From assembly GCF_014196765.1 (NCBI RefSeq), contig NZ_JACIEE010000003.1, positions 62,001-126,000 on the forward strand: a stretch of DNA of 64,000 nt. The letters run 5' to 3'. Source of the stretch: Mycoplana azooxidifex (GTDB taxonomy: Bacteria > Pseudomonadota > Alphaproteobacteria > Rhizobiales > Rhizobiaceae). Position numbers and translations under genes: made by a program. The notes beneath the pieces are model-generated. The model did no database searches, was not told where the DNA came from, and saw only the letters and a list, made by a program, of their open reading frames with translations. Of this stretch, positions 28,992 to 37,319 are shown piece by piece (the stretch's first letter is position 1; each line of letters opens with the position of its first letter).

Positions 28992-29717
28992 ATGGATTTC
29001 ACCGGAAAGCGCGTCATCGTTACCGGCGCCGGCAAGGGTATCGGTTATTCCACCGCCCGCCTGCTGGCAGGCCGCGGCGCGACGGTGATCGCCCTGTCGC
29101 GTTCGCAAGACGATCTCGACAGGCTTTCGGCGGAAATCGGGGCGGAGACCATTGCCGTCGACCTTGCCGACGCGGAGGCCACGCGGAAGGCGACGATCAA
29201 GGCCTTGCCGGCCGACCTGCTCGTCAATTGCGCGGGCACCACGGAGTTGCAGTCCTTCGTCGACGTGACCGTCGAGACCTTCGATCTCATCATCGCCGTC
29301 AATACCCGCGCACCGATGATCGTGGCGCAGGAATTCGTCCGCGATAGGCTGAGGCACGGCCAGCCGGCGTCGATCGTCAACGTTTCCAGCATGGCGGCCT
29401 TCCAGGGCGTCATCGACCATACGGCCTATTGCGCCTCGAAGGGCGGGCTGGACGCGATGACGCGCGTGATGGCCAACGAGCTCGGCCGCCACGGCATCCG
29501 CGTCAATTGCGTCAACCCGATCGTCACCCTCACGCCCATGGCGGAGAAGGCCTGGAGCGACAAGGACAAGGCGGATGCCATGCTTTCACGCATCCCGCTC
29601 GGCCGCTTCGAAATGCCGGACGAGATTTCCGAAGTCATCCTGTTCCTTCTCTCTGACGCCGCCAGCATGATCAACGGCCAATCGATCAAGGTCGACGGGG
29701 GCTTCCGGGCGTCCTGA
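28992..29717 (+). CDS. SDR reductase, L-xylulose reductase (DCXR)-like
   Basis: 241 residues. It resembles dicarbonyl/L-xylulose reductases: VIVTGAGKGIGYSTA, ALSRSQDDLD (arginine after strand 2, so probably NADP), LVNCAGTTELQSF, YCASKGGLDAMT, NPIVTLTPM and SRIPLGRFEMPDEISE. These enzymes reduce a ketose to a polyol. In a galactitol route such a reductase could turn L-sorbose into sorbitol after 3-epimerisation of L-tagatose. AAGGAGGACGAGG precedes the ATG. Last gene of the plus-strand operon; it converges on the ROK kinase. Confidence 0.84.
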   Translation: MDFTGKRVIVTGAGKGIGYSTARLLAGRGATVIALSRSQDDLDRLSAEIGAETIAVDLADAEATRKATIKALPADLLVNCAGTTELQSFVDVTVETFDLIIAVNTRAPMIVAQEFVRDRLRHGQPASIVNVSSMAAFQGVIDHTAYCASKGGLDAMTRVMANELGRHGIRVNCVNPIVTLTPMAEKAWSDKDKADAMLSRIPLGRFEMPDEISEVILFLLSDAASMINGQSIKVDGGFRAS

Positions 29718-29738
29718 GGGGCGCCGAGCGCTGTGCTC

Positions 29739-30722
29739 CTACCTCTCTTCGCGAGCAGCATCCGCAAGGAGCGCCAGGGCGGCAGAACCGACGAGGCCCG
29801 AATTCTGGCCCAGCGCCGCCTTGACGACATTCACGTCGCGGAACGCCGGCATCGCAAACGTGGCGACATAACTGCGCAGGCCCGGTTGCAACCGGTCGAA
29901 CTCTTCGGAAAGCCCGCCGCCGACGACGACGATGTCGGGACTGAAGATGTGCAACAGACTGGTGATGCCGCGACCCAGGATCTCCGCCTCTTCGTCGACG
30001 AGTTGATTGGCAAGGCGATCGCCATCGCGCGCGGCCGCAAAGACGCTGCGACCATCGATCCCGCCCCCGTCCCGGCCCAGAACGGTGTCGCCGCACCCCA
30101 CGGCCGCCATGCGGGCGCGGGCGGCCAGTGCCGTTCCCGATCCATAGGCCTCGAAGCATCCGCGTCCGCCACACGGGCAGAGCGCACCGTCGGGCGCGAT
30201 CGACATGTGGCCGATATGCCCCGCCATGCCCATGCGGCCGCGCAAGACCCGACCATCGGCGATCACGCCGCCGCCGATGCCGGTGCTGATCGTCACGTAG
30301 ACGATATTGTCCAGGCCCCGCCCGGCACCGAACCGCCACTCGCCGACCGCGGCGGCGATGCCGTCGTTCTCGAGGATGACGGGGAATGGATACTGCTTCT
30401 GCAGTTCCGCCCGAAGCGGGTAGCCGACAAACCCCGCGAGGGTCGGAATGTTCTTGGCGACGCCGGCAATCGTATCGACGGGGCCGGGTGTGGATACGCC
30501 GATGCCGACGACTTCCTCGGGCGCATCCGCCAGGATCGCGTCGGTCAGCCGCTTGATCTGCGCCAGCACGCGATCGGGTCCCGCTGTCGCCTCCGTCCGC
30601 TCTTCCGCCCTCGCCCGGATGGTGCCGCGGGCGTCGACGAGCGCTGCGCGGACATGGGTTCCGCCGAGGTCCACGCCGACGGCGACCCGCGTATCGGGAG
30701 GTGTCAAAGTGCGCGCAGCCAT
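29739..30722 (-). CDS. ROK-family sugar kinase (glucokinase/allokinase-like)
   Basis: 327 residues. VGVDLGGTHVRAALVD (about 14-29) is the phosphate loop, ENDGIAAAVGEW and STGIGGGVI the sugar and ATP regions, and CPCGGRGCFEAYGSG the ROK zinc motif. The start at 30722 puts the phosphate loop at the usual distance and overlaps the upstream epimerase gene by 19 bp, so the two are co-translated. With an AlsE/Rpe-like epimerase as partner, a role like AlsK (phosphorylating allose or allulose) is attractive, but other hexoses are possible. Confidence 0.84.
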   Translation of the reverse strand: MAARTLTPPDTRVAVGVDLGGTHVRAALVDARGTIRARAEERTEATAGPDRVLAQIKRLTDAILADAPEEVVGIGVSTPGPVDTIAGVAKNIPTLAGFVGYPLRAELQKQYPFPVILENDGIAAAVGEWRFGAGRGLDNIVYVTISTGIGGGVIADGRVLRGRMGMAGHIGHMSIAPDGALCPCGGRGCFEAYGSGTALAARARMAAVGCGDTVLGRDGGGIDGRSVFAAARDGDRLANQLVDEEAEILGRGITSLLHIFSPDIVVVGGGLSEEFDRLQPGLRSYVATFAMPAFRDVNVVKAALGQNSGLVGSAALALLADAAREER

Positions 30723-31405
30723 TCCATTCGCTCTTCGAGGGAGGGGGCATTGAAGGCGAGCGAGCCCAGCACCACGGTCGCGGCGCCCGCCCGGCGCAGC
30801 ATCGGAACCGTCTGCTCGCGAATGCCGCCGTCTGCGGCCAGAACGATGCGCCGGTCGTCCCCGCAATCCGCAATGATCCGCTTTGCCTCCTGCAGGCGCG
30901 CACCGGCCCTTTGATCGATCCCCTGCCCCTTCACCCCGATTGCCGTGCCGAGCAGCGTCACGAAATCGAGCCGGGCCAGATGGCGGCGGATGCGTTCGAC
31001 CGGCGTCTCGACGCGAAGCACCATGCCGGCGGAAACGCCTTTCCTGCCCAGCAGATCCAGCGCCTCGTCGGCAACGGTCTCGTTCTCGACATGGATGCTG
31101 ATGAGGTCCGCGCCCACATCCGCGAACTGTTCGATCTGCGAAAGGACGATGCCGTCCGCCACCATGAGATGGACATGGACCGGCCGGACCGATGCCCTGC
31201 GGATTGCCGCCACCAGGTCGGGGAAGAACAGCATGGACGGGGCGAAATGCCCGTCGGCCACATCGACATGAAGGAGATCCGCGAACGGCTCCACGCGCGC
31301 GATGTCATCGGCGAGGCGCAGGAGATCGGCCGACCAGACCGAGAATTCGGCGATCAGCCGGTCTCTCGGCAGCGCATCGATCCAGCGGGCGGGGCGGTCG
31401 GCCAT
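30704..31405 (-). CDS. ribulose-phosphate 3-epimerase family, allulose-6-phosphate 3-epimerase-like
   Basis: 233-residue TIM barrel. HVDVADGHFAPSMLFFPDLV is the Rpe metal/catalytic motif (first Asp), VHLMVAD follows, and AADGGIREQTVPMLRRAGA holds the second catalytic Asp, with VLGSLAF at the phosphate site. Housekeeping Rpe genes sit elsewhere in rhizobia; this copy in a sugar operon resembles AlsE, which converts allulose 6-phosphate to fructose 6-phosphate. AGGAG nine bases ahead of the ATG lies inside the end of the upstream hydrolase gene. Confidence 0.78.
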   Translation of the reverse strand: MADRPARWIDALPRDRLIAEFSVWSADLLRLADDIARVEPFADLLHVDVADGHFAPSMLFFPDLVAAIRRASVRPVHVHLMVADGIVLSQIEQFADVGADLISIHVENETVADEALDLLGRKGVSAGMVLRVETPVERIRRHLARLDFVTLLGTAIGVKGQGIDQRAGARLQEAKRIIADCGDDRRIVLAADGGIREQTVPMLRRAGAATVVLGSLAFNAPSLEERMEWLRAL

Positions 31406-31408
31406 CTG

Positions 31409-32218
31409 TCAGATCTCCTGAAGGAAATCCGCCAGGGCTCGGCGGAAATCGGCGACATAGCCGGCGCGGCTGACGGATTTGGGGATGATTTCGACAAGAC
31501 GGGCGCGGGGGATCGCGGCGGCGATCGCCTGCGCATATTCGACGGGATGAATGACATCCTGCCCGTGCCCGAGGACGAGCGCGGGGACGTCGATGCGGGC
31601 GACATCCTCCACTGCGATGCCGGGTCCGTCATTCGCAATGGCGGTAAGAAGTGCTGCCGTCACGTCGATCGGCCGGCGGTCGAAGAAGCCGGTCAGCGAC
31701 GCCAGGTTGTCCGGCGCCAGCTCGGCAAGACGCTGCCCGATCGGCCCGGCGAGAAACTGCGTTTTCGCCAGTTCCGGCGGAAGCTTTCCCAACAGGCGAC
31801 CCACTTCGGCATTGGGAGCCATGTTCTCAGGCGCCGCTGCCGTCAGCCATGCGGGCCGGGCGACGATCAGTGCCCTGACGAGATCCGGCCGCATTACTGC
31901 GAAGCGCAGTGAAATCGCCGCTCCCATCGAAATCCCGCCGATGACGACCGGCGCCTCCAGGTGCTTTTCGATGTAGCGTTCGATATCGCCGGCAAACGTT
32001 GCAATCGACAGCCGGTCGAGGGGGCCGGGCTGCGAGCTGCCGTGTCCCCGCGCCTCGACGGTGACGCGGCTGTAGCCGGACATGGCGGGAAAGACCTCCG
32101 ACGTCTGGCCCGCATCGCCGCACAGTCCGTGCAGGAAGACGACCGGAATGCCCTCCCCCACAGACACGATATTGAGGCGCGTGCCATCGTCGGTGGCGAA
32201 GGATCGGGCCCCGCTCAT
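31409..32218 (-). CDS. alpha/beta hydrolase
   Basis: 269 residues, alpha/beta-hydrolase fold. The oxyanion region VVFLHGLCGDAGQT, the nucleophile elbow GGISMGAA (serine near 96), DVPALVLGHGQD (acidic residue) are visible, but the last stretch before the C-terminus (EIIPKSVSRAGYVADF) lacks the usual Gly-His, so the catalytic histidine is uncertain. It overlaps the upstream isomerase by 4 bp and is followed by the epimerase after 3 bp. In a sugar operon it might open a lactone or remove an ester; nothing in the sequence fixes the substrate. Confidence 0.8.
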   Translation of the reverse strand: MSGARSFATDDGTRLNIVSVGEGIPVVFLHGLCGDAGQTSEVFPAMSGYSRVTVEARGHGSSQPGPLDRLSIATFAGDIERYIEKHLEAPVVIGGISMGAAISLRFAVMRPDLVRALIVARPAWLTAAAPENMAPNAEVGRLLGKLPPELAKTQFLAGPIGQRLAELAPDNLASLTGFFDRRPIDVTAALLTAIANDGPGIAVEDVARIDVPALVLGHGQDVIHPVEYAQAIAAAIPRARLVEIIPKSVSRAGYVADFRRALADFLQEI

Positions 32219-33045
32219 CGGCCGCCCGCCAGAATATCGCGGAGGAAAAGGGCAACATCCGATGCCTCCGACGCCGTCAGGCCGTGCGTCACCAGGCTGC
32301 CTTGGAAGCCGGCAGCTCTCAGGCTGGCCAGATAGTGCGGATAGTCGAGAACCCCTTTGCCTGTGGTGGTGAAACTGCCGTCGGGATTCCTGTCCTTCGC
32401 GTGCGCCATGACGATCCGATCCGCCAGGAGATCGACCGCGGCGGTGACGATGGCCCGCTGTTCTTCCAGGGTCGCCACTTCGAAGAGGTTCGCCGGATCG
32501 AGGACGACCTTGATCCGCGGGCTGGCCATCTCGTCGATCAGCCGCCGCGCGTTTTCGGCCGAGTTGACGACATTGGCCAGTTCGGGCTCGATGCCGAGGT
32601 CGACGTCGTGTCGCTCGGCAATCCCGACGGCCGTTTCCATGGCCTCCAGAAGATCACGCCAGGCCTCGGGCGAATTGTTTGCGGGATGAGCCCTCCACTG
32701 GTCGAGCGGGTCGCGGGTGCCCGTGCACAGCGTAATCAACCGCGTCGACATCGATGCACAGTGCCCAGCAAGGACCTCCAGCCGTCGATGGCCCGCCTGC
32801 CGCACGGAGGCGTCCGGGTGGATCATGTTGTAGGTGCCGGACACGGCAACGATTTCGATGCCGCTCTGTCGGGCGGCATGGGCGACCGATTGCGCCTGCG
32901 CATCGCTGATCGCATCCGGCATGGGCGGTAGCCCCGAGCAGGACATGTTGTACTGCGTGCAGGCGTAGCCGGCATCGGCGACGGCTGCCAGCACCGTGCC
33001 GGGATCCGTTCCTTCGAATGTCTTGGCGAAAATTCCAAGCTTCAT
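32215..33045 (-). CDS. sugar isomerase/epimerase (xylose-isomerase-like TIM barrel)
   Basis: 276 residues of the AP-endonuclease-2/xylose-isomerase-like family. Likely metal ligands are the glutamate in LGIEPELANVV, the aspartate in VVLDPANLFE, the histidine in VMAHAKDRN and a C-terminal VTHGL. It is not the D-tagatose 3-epimerase type found at 21765, since HIGESNR and NRFE are missing. Partners are a Gfo/Idh oxidoreductase upstream (start and stop share one base) and a hydrolase downstream (4-bp overlap). Such pairs often process keto-sugars or inositols. Confidence 0.78.
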   Translation of the reverse strand: MKLGIFAKTFEGTDPGTVLAAVADAGYACTQYNMSCSGLPPMPDAISDAQAQSVAHAARQSGIEIVAVSGTYNMIHPDASVRQAGHRRLEVLAGHCASMSTRLITLCTGTRDPLDQWRAHPANNSPEAWRDLLEAMETAVGIAERHDVDLGIEPELANVVNSAENARRLIDEMASPRIKVVLDPANLFEVATLEEQRAIVTAAVDLLADRIVMAHAKDRNPDGSFTTTGKGVLDYPHYLASLRAAGFQGSLVTHGLTASEASDVALFLRDILAGGR

Positions 33046-34121
33046 CAGACGCCACCGTCGACATCGGCGAGAGCGACGGGCTTGCCGCTTTCGGCGGAAC
33101 GGGCAATGGCGACCATGGCTTGCACGGAGGCGAGGCCGTCATCGACGTCCGCACCCTCCATCGGCGTTCCGTCGAGGATGGTACGGGCAAATCCTTCGAG
33201 CTGGCGACGGTAGAAGTGGCCGTCCGCCCCGAGAACGCGGTGGGTCGCGCCATCCCCCTCCCGGAAGATGTCCACGTCGCTCGACTTGTAGTACCAGGGG
33301 TTATAGGTTTTGCCGAGAATGCTGCCGTTCTGCCCGTAGATCTGGAAGCCTTCGTGCCAGTCCATCCGCACCTGGACGGTCAGGTCGAGATGGCCGAGCG
33401 TGCCGGAAGCGAACGCGACGTCCACGAACCAGCACCAGATGCCGGCCCGCTCGGACAGGCGCGCCTGCACGGAGACGATATCGCCGGCGAGATAGCGTGC
33501 GGTGTCGATCAGATGGCATCCATGCGCGAGCATGTAGTAGCGGCGGAGATCCGCCTTCGGATTGGTTGCCGGCCTTCTCGCGTTGGCGCTGGTGACGATC
33601 AGCGGCTGCACCGCGTCTGTCATCGGATAGCGGTGCGTGCTGTCGCAATACCATGCCTTGAGCGCGACCACCTCGCCCATCTCGTCGCGGATGAAGGATT
33701 TCGCGGCCTGCAGCCCCGCATCGAAGCGCTTCATGTGCCCGACCTGAAGCACCTTGCCGGACCGTGCGACGGCCGCTTTCAGCTCGAGGCATTCCTCGAC
33801 CGTCAACCCGAGCGGTTTCTCGCACAGAACGTGCTTGCCGGCTTCCAAGGCGCGGATCGAGGCAGGTACGTGAAAGGGATCGGCTGTCGCAACGATGACG
33901 GCGTCGACATCGGGATTGGCGAGCATCCGGTCGTAGTCGTCATACCCCCTTTCCGCGCCGTGCGTGATCACCATGCGCTCGCGCAGGTCGTCCGCCACGT
34001 CGCAAATCGCATAGAGGTCGGCATTGATCGCCTTGGTGCAGCTTTCGAAATGAGCCGCCTGGGCAATCTGGCCCGCGCCGAGCACCCCCACCCTGAGCCG
34101 CCTTGGCTGCTTTTCCGGCAT
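33045..34121 (-). CDS. Gfo/Idh/MocA-family oxidoreductase
   Basis: 358 residues, NAD(P)-dependent sugar or inositol dehydrogenase. RVGVLGAGQIAQAAH is the Rossmann loop, ATADPFH and the catalytic CEKPLGLTVEE (Glu-Lys-Pro) follow, and the C-terminal half has AHGCHLIDTARYL, where the His-x-x-x-Asp pattern of the family appears. The ATG at 34121 with GCGAGGAAC is chosen over an ATG 135 bp upstream. It is first in the tight five-gene minus operon and divergent from a ROK repressor gene. Confidence 0.85.
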   Translation of the reverse strand: MPEKQPRRLRVGVLGAGQIAQAAHFESCTKAINADLYAICDVADDLRERMVITHGAERGYDDYDRMLANPDVDAVIVATADPFHVPASIRALEAGKHVLCEKPLGLTVEECLELKAAVARSGKVLQVGHMKRFDAGLQAAKSFIRDEMGEVVALKAWYCDSTHRYPMTDAVQPLIVTSANARRPATNPKADLRRYYMLAHGCHLIDTARYLAGDIVSVQARLSERAGIWCWFVDVAFASGTLGHLDLTVQVRMDWHEGFQIYGQNGSILGKTYNPWYYKSSDVDIFREGDGATHRVLGADGHFYRRQLEGFARTILDGTPMEGADVDDGLASVQAMVAIARSAESGKPVALADVDGGV

Positions 34122-34232
34122 TCCCGTTCCTCGCCTTGTCGTCGGAGCTTCGCCTGCGCCCAAGCGGCCCGGCAGCGCCGGCCGCAGTCCTGAAGCAAAA
34201 CCGAATGCGACCCTCCCCGGTCGGCGCTCCAC

Positions 34233-34253
34233 TTTGTTTGGATTGAAAACAAA
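34233..34253. promoter_or_regulatory. candidate ROK operator palindrome
   Basis: TTTGTTT (34233-34239) and AAACAAA (34247-34253) form a perfect 7-bp inverted repeat around a seven-base centre. It lies between the divergent starts of the Gfo/Idh operon (34121) and the ROK repressor (34323), the natural place for control of both. The form is similar to NagC/Mlc-type operators. Confidence 0.55.
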
Positions 34254-34322
34254 CATGCTATCCTATAGATGTCAAGGTGGGCGCGCACCGGCCGCCGAAT
34301 TCTCTCGATAGAGGAACACTGC

Positions 34323-35531
34323 ATGTCGATGCCCCGCGCCGTCAGGCACATCAACGAAATGCGGGTCCTCGATGTCGTCTTTCGTCTTGGTAGTGCGAGC
34401 CGGGCAAGCATCGCGCGCGAACTGGACCTCACCAGATCGACGGCCGGGAACATCGTTGCCAGCCTGGCGACTGAGGGCCTGATCATCGAGGACAGTGCCG
34501 GGGACGACAAGAGCGCGGGGACAGGGCGACCGGGCACGCTCGTCCGCCTGAACCCCACGCATGCGCTCTTTCTCGGCGCGGAGATCGCCGTCGGACGGAT
34601 CAGCGTGGTCGCCCTGGATTTTTCCGGTAACATCGTCTCCGAGCGTCACTTCCCGCTTCAGGCGCTTCCGGGCGACGTCACGACGGCGCTGGACCAGTTG
34701 GCCGGCAACGTGCGAGAAATTTGCCGGCCGCTGGAGTCGACCCACCCATTGAAGGGCCTTTGCGTCACGCTTCCCGGCGTGATCGACAATGCCGGCAGGG
34801 TGCTGCGCGCGCCGTTTCTCGGATGGCACGACGTCCCGATCATCGACCACCTGAGGGACCGGTTGCCGGAGATGCCGACAATCGTTGCTGAAAACGATGC
34901 CAAAGCGTTTGCGATCGCGGACGGGTACAAGAGCGACGCGCTCGCGCCGGACACCGAAATCCATGTCTTCCTCGATGCCGGCGTCGGCGGGGCGATCATG
35001 GCGTCGGGTCGGTTGCTGCGAGGCCACGACGGCTATGCCGGCGAGTTCGGGCACATGATCCTGGGCGAAGAGGGTTTTGCCAAGGTCGCGACACTGGCGG
35101 GCTCATTCGAAAGCTTCATCGGTCGCGATGCGATCATGGCGCGGCATCGCCACTATGGCGGCGACGCACGGACGATCGAGGACTTCATCGAGGAGGCTTC
35201 CCGCGGAACGGCGGCCGCGGCAGCCGCGACAGCCGACTGGTCGTTCTATCTCGGCCGCGGCCTTGCCATCATCAGCAGTATCTTCAATCCCTCGCGCATC
35301 GTGCTCGGCGGCCCCGTCGCCCCGCTGTTCCAGCTTTGCCGGGACGACGTGTTCGCCCGCATCCGGTCGAACCTGTTCGGCGACCAGCCGATCCCCGAAA
35401 TTGTCCTCTCCCCCCTCGGCCTCGAAGGCCCGGCGCTCGGCGGCGCGATGCAGATGCATCGAACGATGTTCGCCGTCGACGAGGCCCTCGTGTTCAAGAG
35501 CAATTCCCCGCCGCGCACGCACCGGCCGTAA
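34323..35531 (+). CDS. ROK-family transcriptional repressor
   Basis: 402 residues: winged helix at about 10-75 (SRASIARELDLTRSTAGNIVASL) and ROK domain at about 85-385 (VAENDAKAFA, DAGVGGAIM, GYAGEFGHMIL). The zinc motif is replaced by GEEGFAKVATLAGS, so like the regulator at 22761 it lacks CxCGxxGC. The ATG at 34323 has GAGGAAC upstream; the ATG at 34329 is an alternative. Its divergent position makes it the probable repressor of the Gfo/Idh-isomerase-hydrolase-epimerase-kinase operon, with a sugar or sugar phosphate as inducer. Confidence 0.87.
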   Translation: MSMPRAVRHINEMRVLDVVFRLGSASRASIARELDLTRSTAGNIVASLATEGLIIEDSAGDDKSAGTGRPGTLVRLNPTHALFLGAEIAVGRISVVALDFSGNIVSERHFPLQALPGDVTTALDQLAGNVREICRPLESTHPLKGLCVTLPGVIDNAGRVLRAPFLGWHDVPIIDHLRDRLPEMPTIVAENDAKAFAIADGYKSDALAPDTEIHVFLDAGVGGAIMASGRLLRGHDGYAGEFGHMILGEEGFAKVATLAGSFESFIGRDAIMARHRHYGGDARTIEDFIEEASRGTAAAAAATADWSFYLGRGLAIISSIFNPSRIVLGGPVAPLFQLCRDDVFARIRSNLFGDQPIPEIVLSPLGLEGPALGGAMQMHRTMFAVDEALVFKSNSPPRTHRP

Positions 35532-35562
35532 CCCAGCGCGCGGAGCAAAGCTTCGGCCCGTA

Positions 35563-37194
35563 TTACTCCTCGTCCTCGTCCTTCTCCCAGAACGCGGTCC
35601 CGCCGAGCTTCTTCATTTCCTCGAGGATCTTCTCGCGCGGAATCACGCCGCAGCGCGCTGCCCACTCCTCATAGAGCGCCAGCATCTGCGCGACCCGTTC
35701 GGGATGGGCAGCGGCGAGATCGCGGGTCTCCGTCCGGTCGGCGTCCATGTCGTAGAGTTCCCAGTCGCCGGGATAGTTGCGCACGAGCTTCCATTTGCCG
35801 ACGCGCACGGCGGCATTGCCTTCGTGCTCCCAGAAGAGGGGTTCCTGACGCTCGTAGTCGGCGCCGAAGGACTTTACGAGGCTGACGCCTTCGAGCGGCA
35901 GGATGTCGTTGTCCTTGTAGGTGCGGGGATAGGCCGCTCCGCTGACCTCGAGCACTGTTGCCATCAGGTCGGGAAGTTGCCCCGGCACGTGGCGGACGCC
36001 GCCCTGATCGGAAATGCCCTTCGGCCAATGAACAACCAGCGGCGTTGCGATCCCGCCTTCGTGGATCCAGTGCTTGTAGAGACGGAAGGGCGCATTGGAC
36101 ATGTTGGCCCAGGCGACGCCATAACTCTGGTAGGTGTCCTCCGGCCCGGGCATGACGGAGGGATCGTTGCCGAGAAGCACGGGGCGGCCGTCGCGGGTCT
36201 CGGCCTGGGCGATCATGAGATCGTCGACGAGAGACTGCACGTTCACGCCCTCGGGGATATCCTCGGCGCAGGCGCCGTTGTCGGACAAAAAGAGCAACAG
36301 CGTGTTGTCCAGCCGCCCGGTTTCCTCGAGTGCCGAGACGATGCGGCCGATGCCCTGGTCCATCCGGTCGATCTGCGCGGCATAGACCTCCATGCAGCGC
36401 AACAGCCATTCCTTCTCTTCGGCATTCTCCCAGGCCGGCTGGGTCGGGTCGCGTTCGGTCAGCACCCAGGACGCGTCGATGATGCCGGCCCGGACGAGAC
36501 GCTCCAGCCGCTGTTCGCGCAGCTTGTCCCAGCCTTCGTCGAAGCGGCCCTTGTATCTGGCGATGTCCTCGTCATGGGCATGGAGCGGCCAATGCGGGGC
36601 GGTATAGGCGACATATTGGAAGAGCGGTTTGTCCGGCGTGTCGCGATGATGGTCGCGGATGAAGGCGGCCGCCTGGTCGCTGATCGCGTCGGTATAGAAG
36701 AACTCCGGGTTTTCGGTCGCCTCGTGTTCGGCGCTCTCGTTGCCGCGGGTCAGGGTGTTGGGGTGGTAGAAGCTGCCGGCGCCGATGATCGTGCCGAAGA
36801 ACTTTTCGAAGCCGCGCTGCATCGGCCAGGAATCGGTGGGCTCGGTGAGGTTCTTGGCGACGTGCCACTTGCCGCTGAGATAGGTGCCGTAGCCGGCCTC
36901 CTTCACCACTTCGGCGATCGTGACGCAACGCCGGTTGAGGTCGCCTGCATAGCCTTCCGGTCCGGTGTCATAGGTCAGGATGCCGATACCGGTCTGGTGC
37001 GGATGGAGCCCCGTCAACAGCGAGGCGCGCGAGGGCGAGCAGCGGGCGGTGTTGTAGAACTGGGAATAGCTCAGTCCGCCGGCCGCCAGCCTGTCGAGGT
37101 TCGGCGTCTCGATCTCGCCGCCATAGCAGCCGATGTCGGAGAAGCCCATGTCGTCGTTCAGGATGATGATGATGTCGGGTTTCGTCTTGGCCAT
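35563..37194 (-). CDS. arylsulfatase (type I sulfatase)
   Basis: 543 residues. Cys52 in the CSPSR motif is the residue oxidised to formylglycine; it is followed by ASLLTG, with metal aspartates 14-15 (LNDDMG) and SGKWHVAK and HYGGFG-like regions downstream. It hydrolyses sulfate esters. No signal peptide is seen, so the enzyme is probably cytoplasmic and acts on substrate brought in by the ABC importer encoded upstream. A formylglycine-generating enzyme must be encoded elsewhere. The ATG at 37194 (GAGGA upstream) is preferred to 37215. Confidence 0.88.
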   Translation of the reverse strand: MAKTKPDIIIILNDDMGFSDIGCYGGEIETPNLDRLAAGGLSYSQFYNTARCSPSRASLLTGLHPHQTGIGILTYDTGPEGYAGDLNRRCVTIAEVVKEAGYGTYLSGKWHVAKNLTEPTDSWPMQRGFEKFFGTIIGAGSFYHPNTLTRGNESAEHEATENPEFFYTDAISDQAAAFIRDHHRDTPDKPLFQYVAYTAPHWPLHAHDEDIARYKGRFDEGWDKLREQRLERLVRAGIIDASWVLTERDPTQPAWENAEEKEWLLRCMEVYAAQIDRMDQGIGRIVSALEETGRLDNTLLLFLSDNGACAEDIPEGVNVQSLVDDLMIAQAETRDGRPVLLGNDPSVMPGPEDTYQSYGVAWANMSNAPFRLYKHWIHEGGIATPLVVHWPKGISDQGGVRHVPGQLPDLMATVLEVSGAAYPRTYKDNDILPLEGVSLVKSFGADYERQEPLFWEHEGNAAVRVGKWKLVRNYPGDWELYDMDADRTETRDLAAAHPERVAQMLALYEEWAARCGVIPREKILEEMKKLGGTAFWEKDEDEE

Positions 37195-37212
37195 GACAGG
37201 GTCCTCTTGTTC

Positions 37213-37319
37213 CAAAGCGCGTCGCGGTCCTTCGGACTCGCTTTACGCGCTTTCAGTTTTGGTTTTGTCGCATGCCGTTGCCGCAAAACCGGTGCGCACT
37301 TTTGCGCGGCTTGCTCTAG
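37213..37319. repeat. RIME-like rhizobial intergenic repeat
   Basis: About 107 bp between the sulfatase and the GntR gene. It contains two palindromic halves: AAAGCGCGTCGCGG...CTTTACGCGCTTT, and GCATGCCGTTGCCGCAAAACCGG then GCGCACTTTTGCGCGGCTTGCTCTAG. This is the layout of the Rhizobium intergenic mosaic element (RIME) repeats common in Rhizobiaceae. Its right end overlaps the stop codon of the GntR gene (37316-37318), so the insertion or amplification reached the coding end. Confidence 0.75.
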
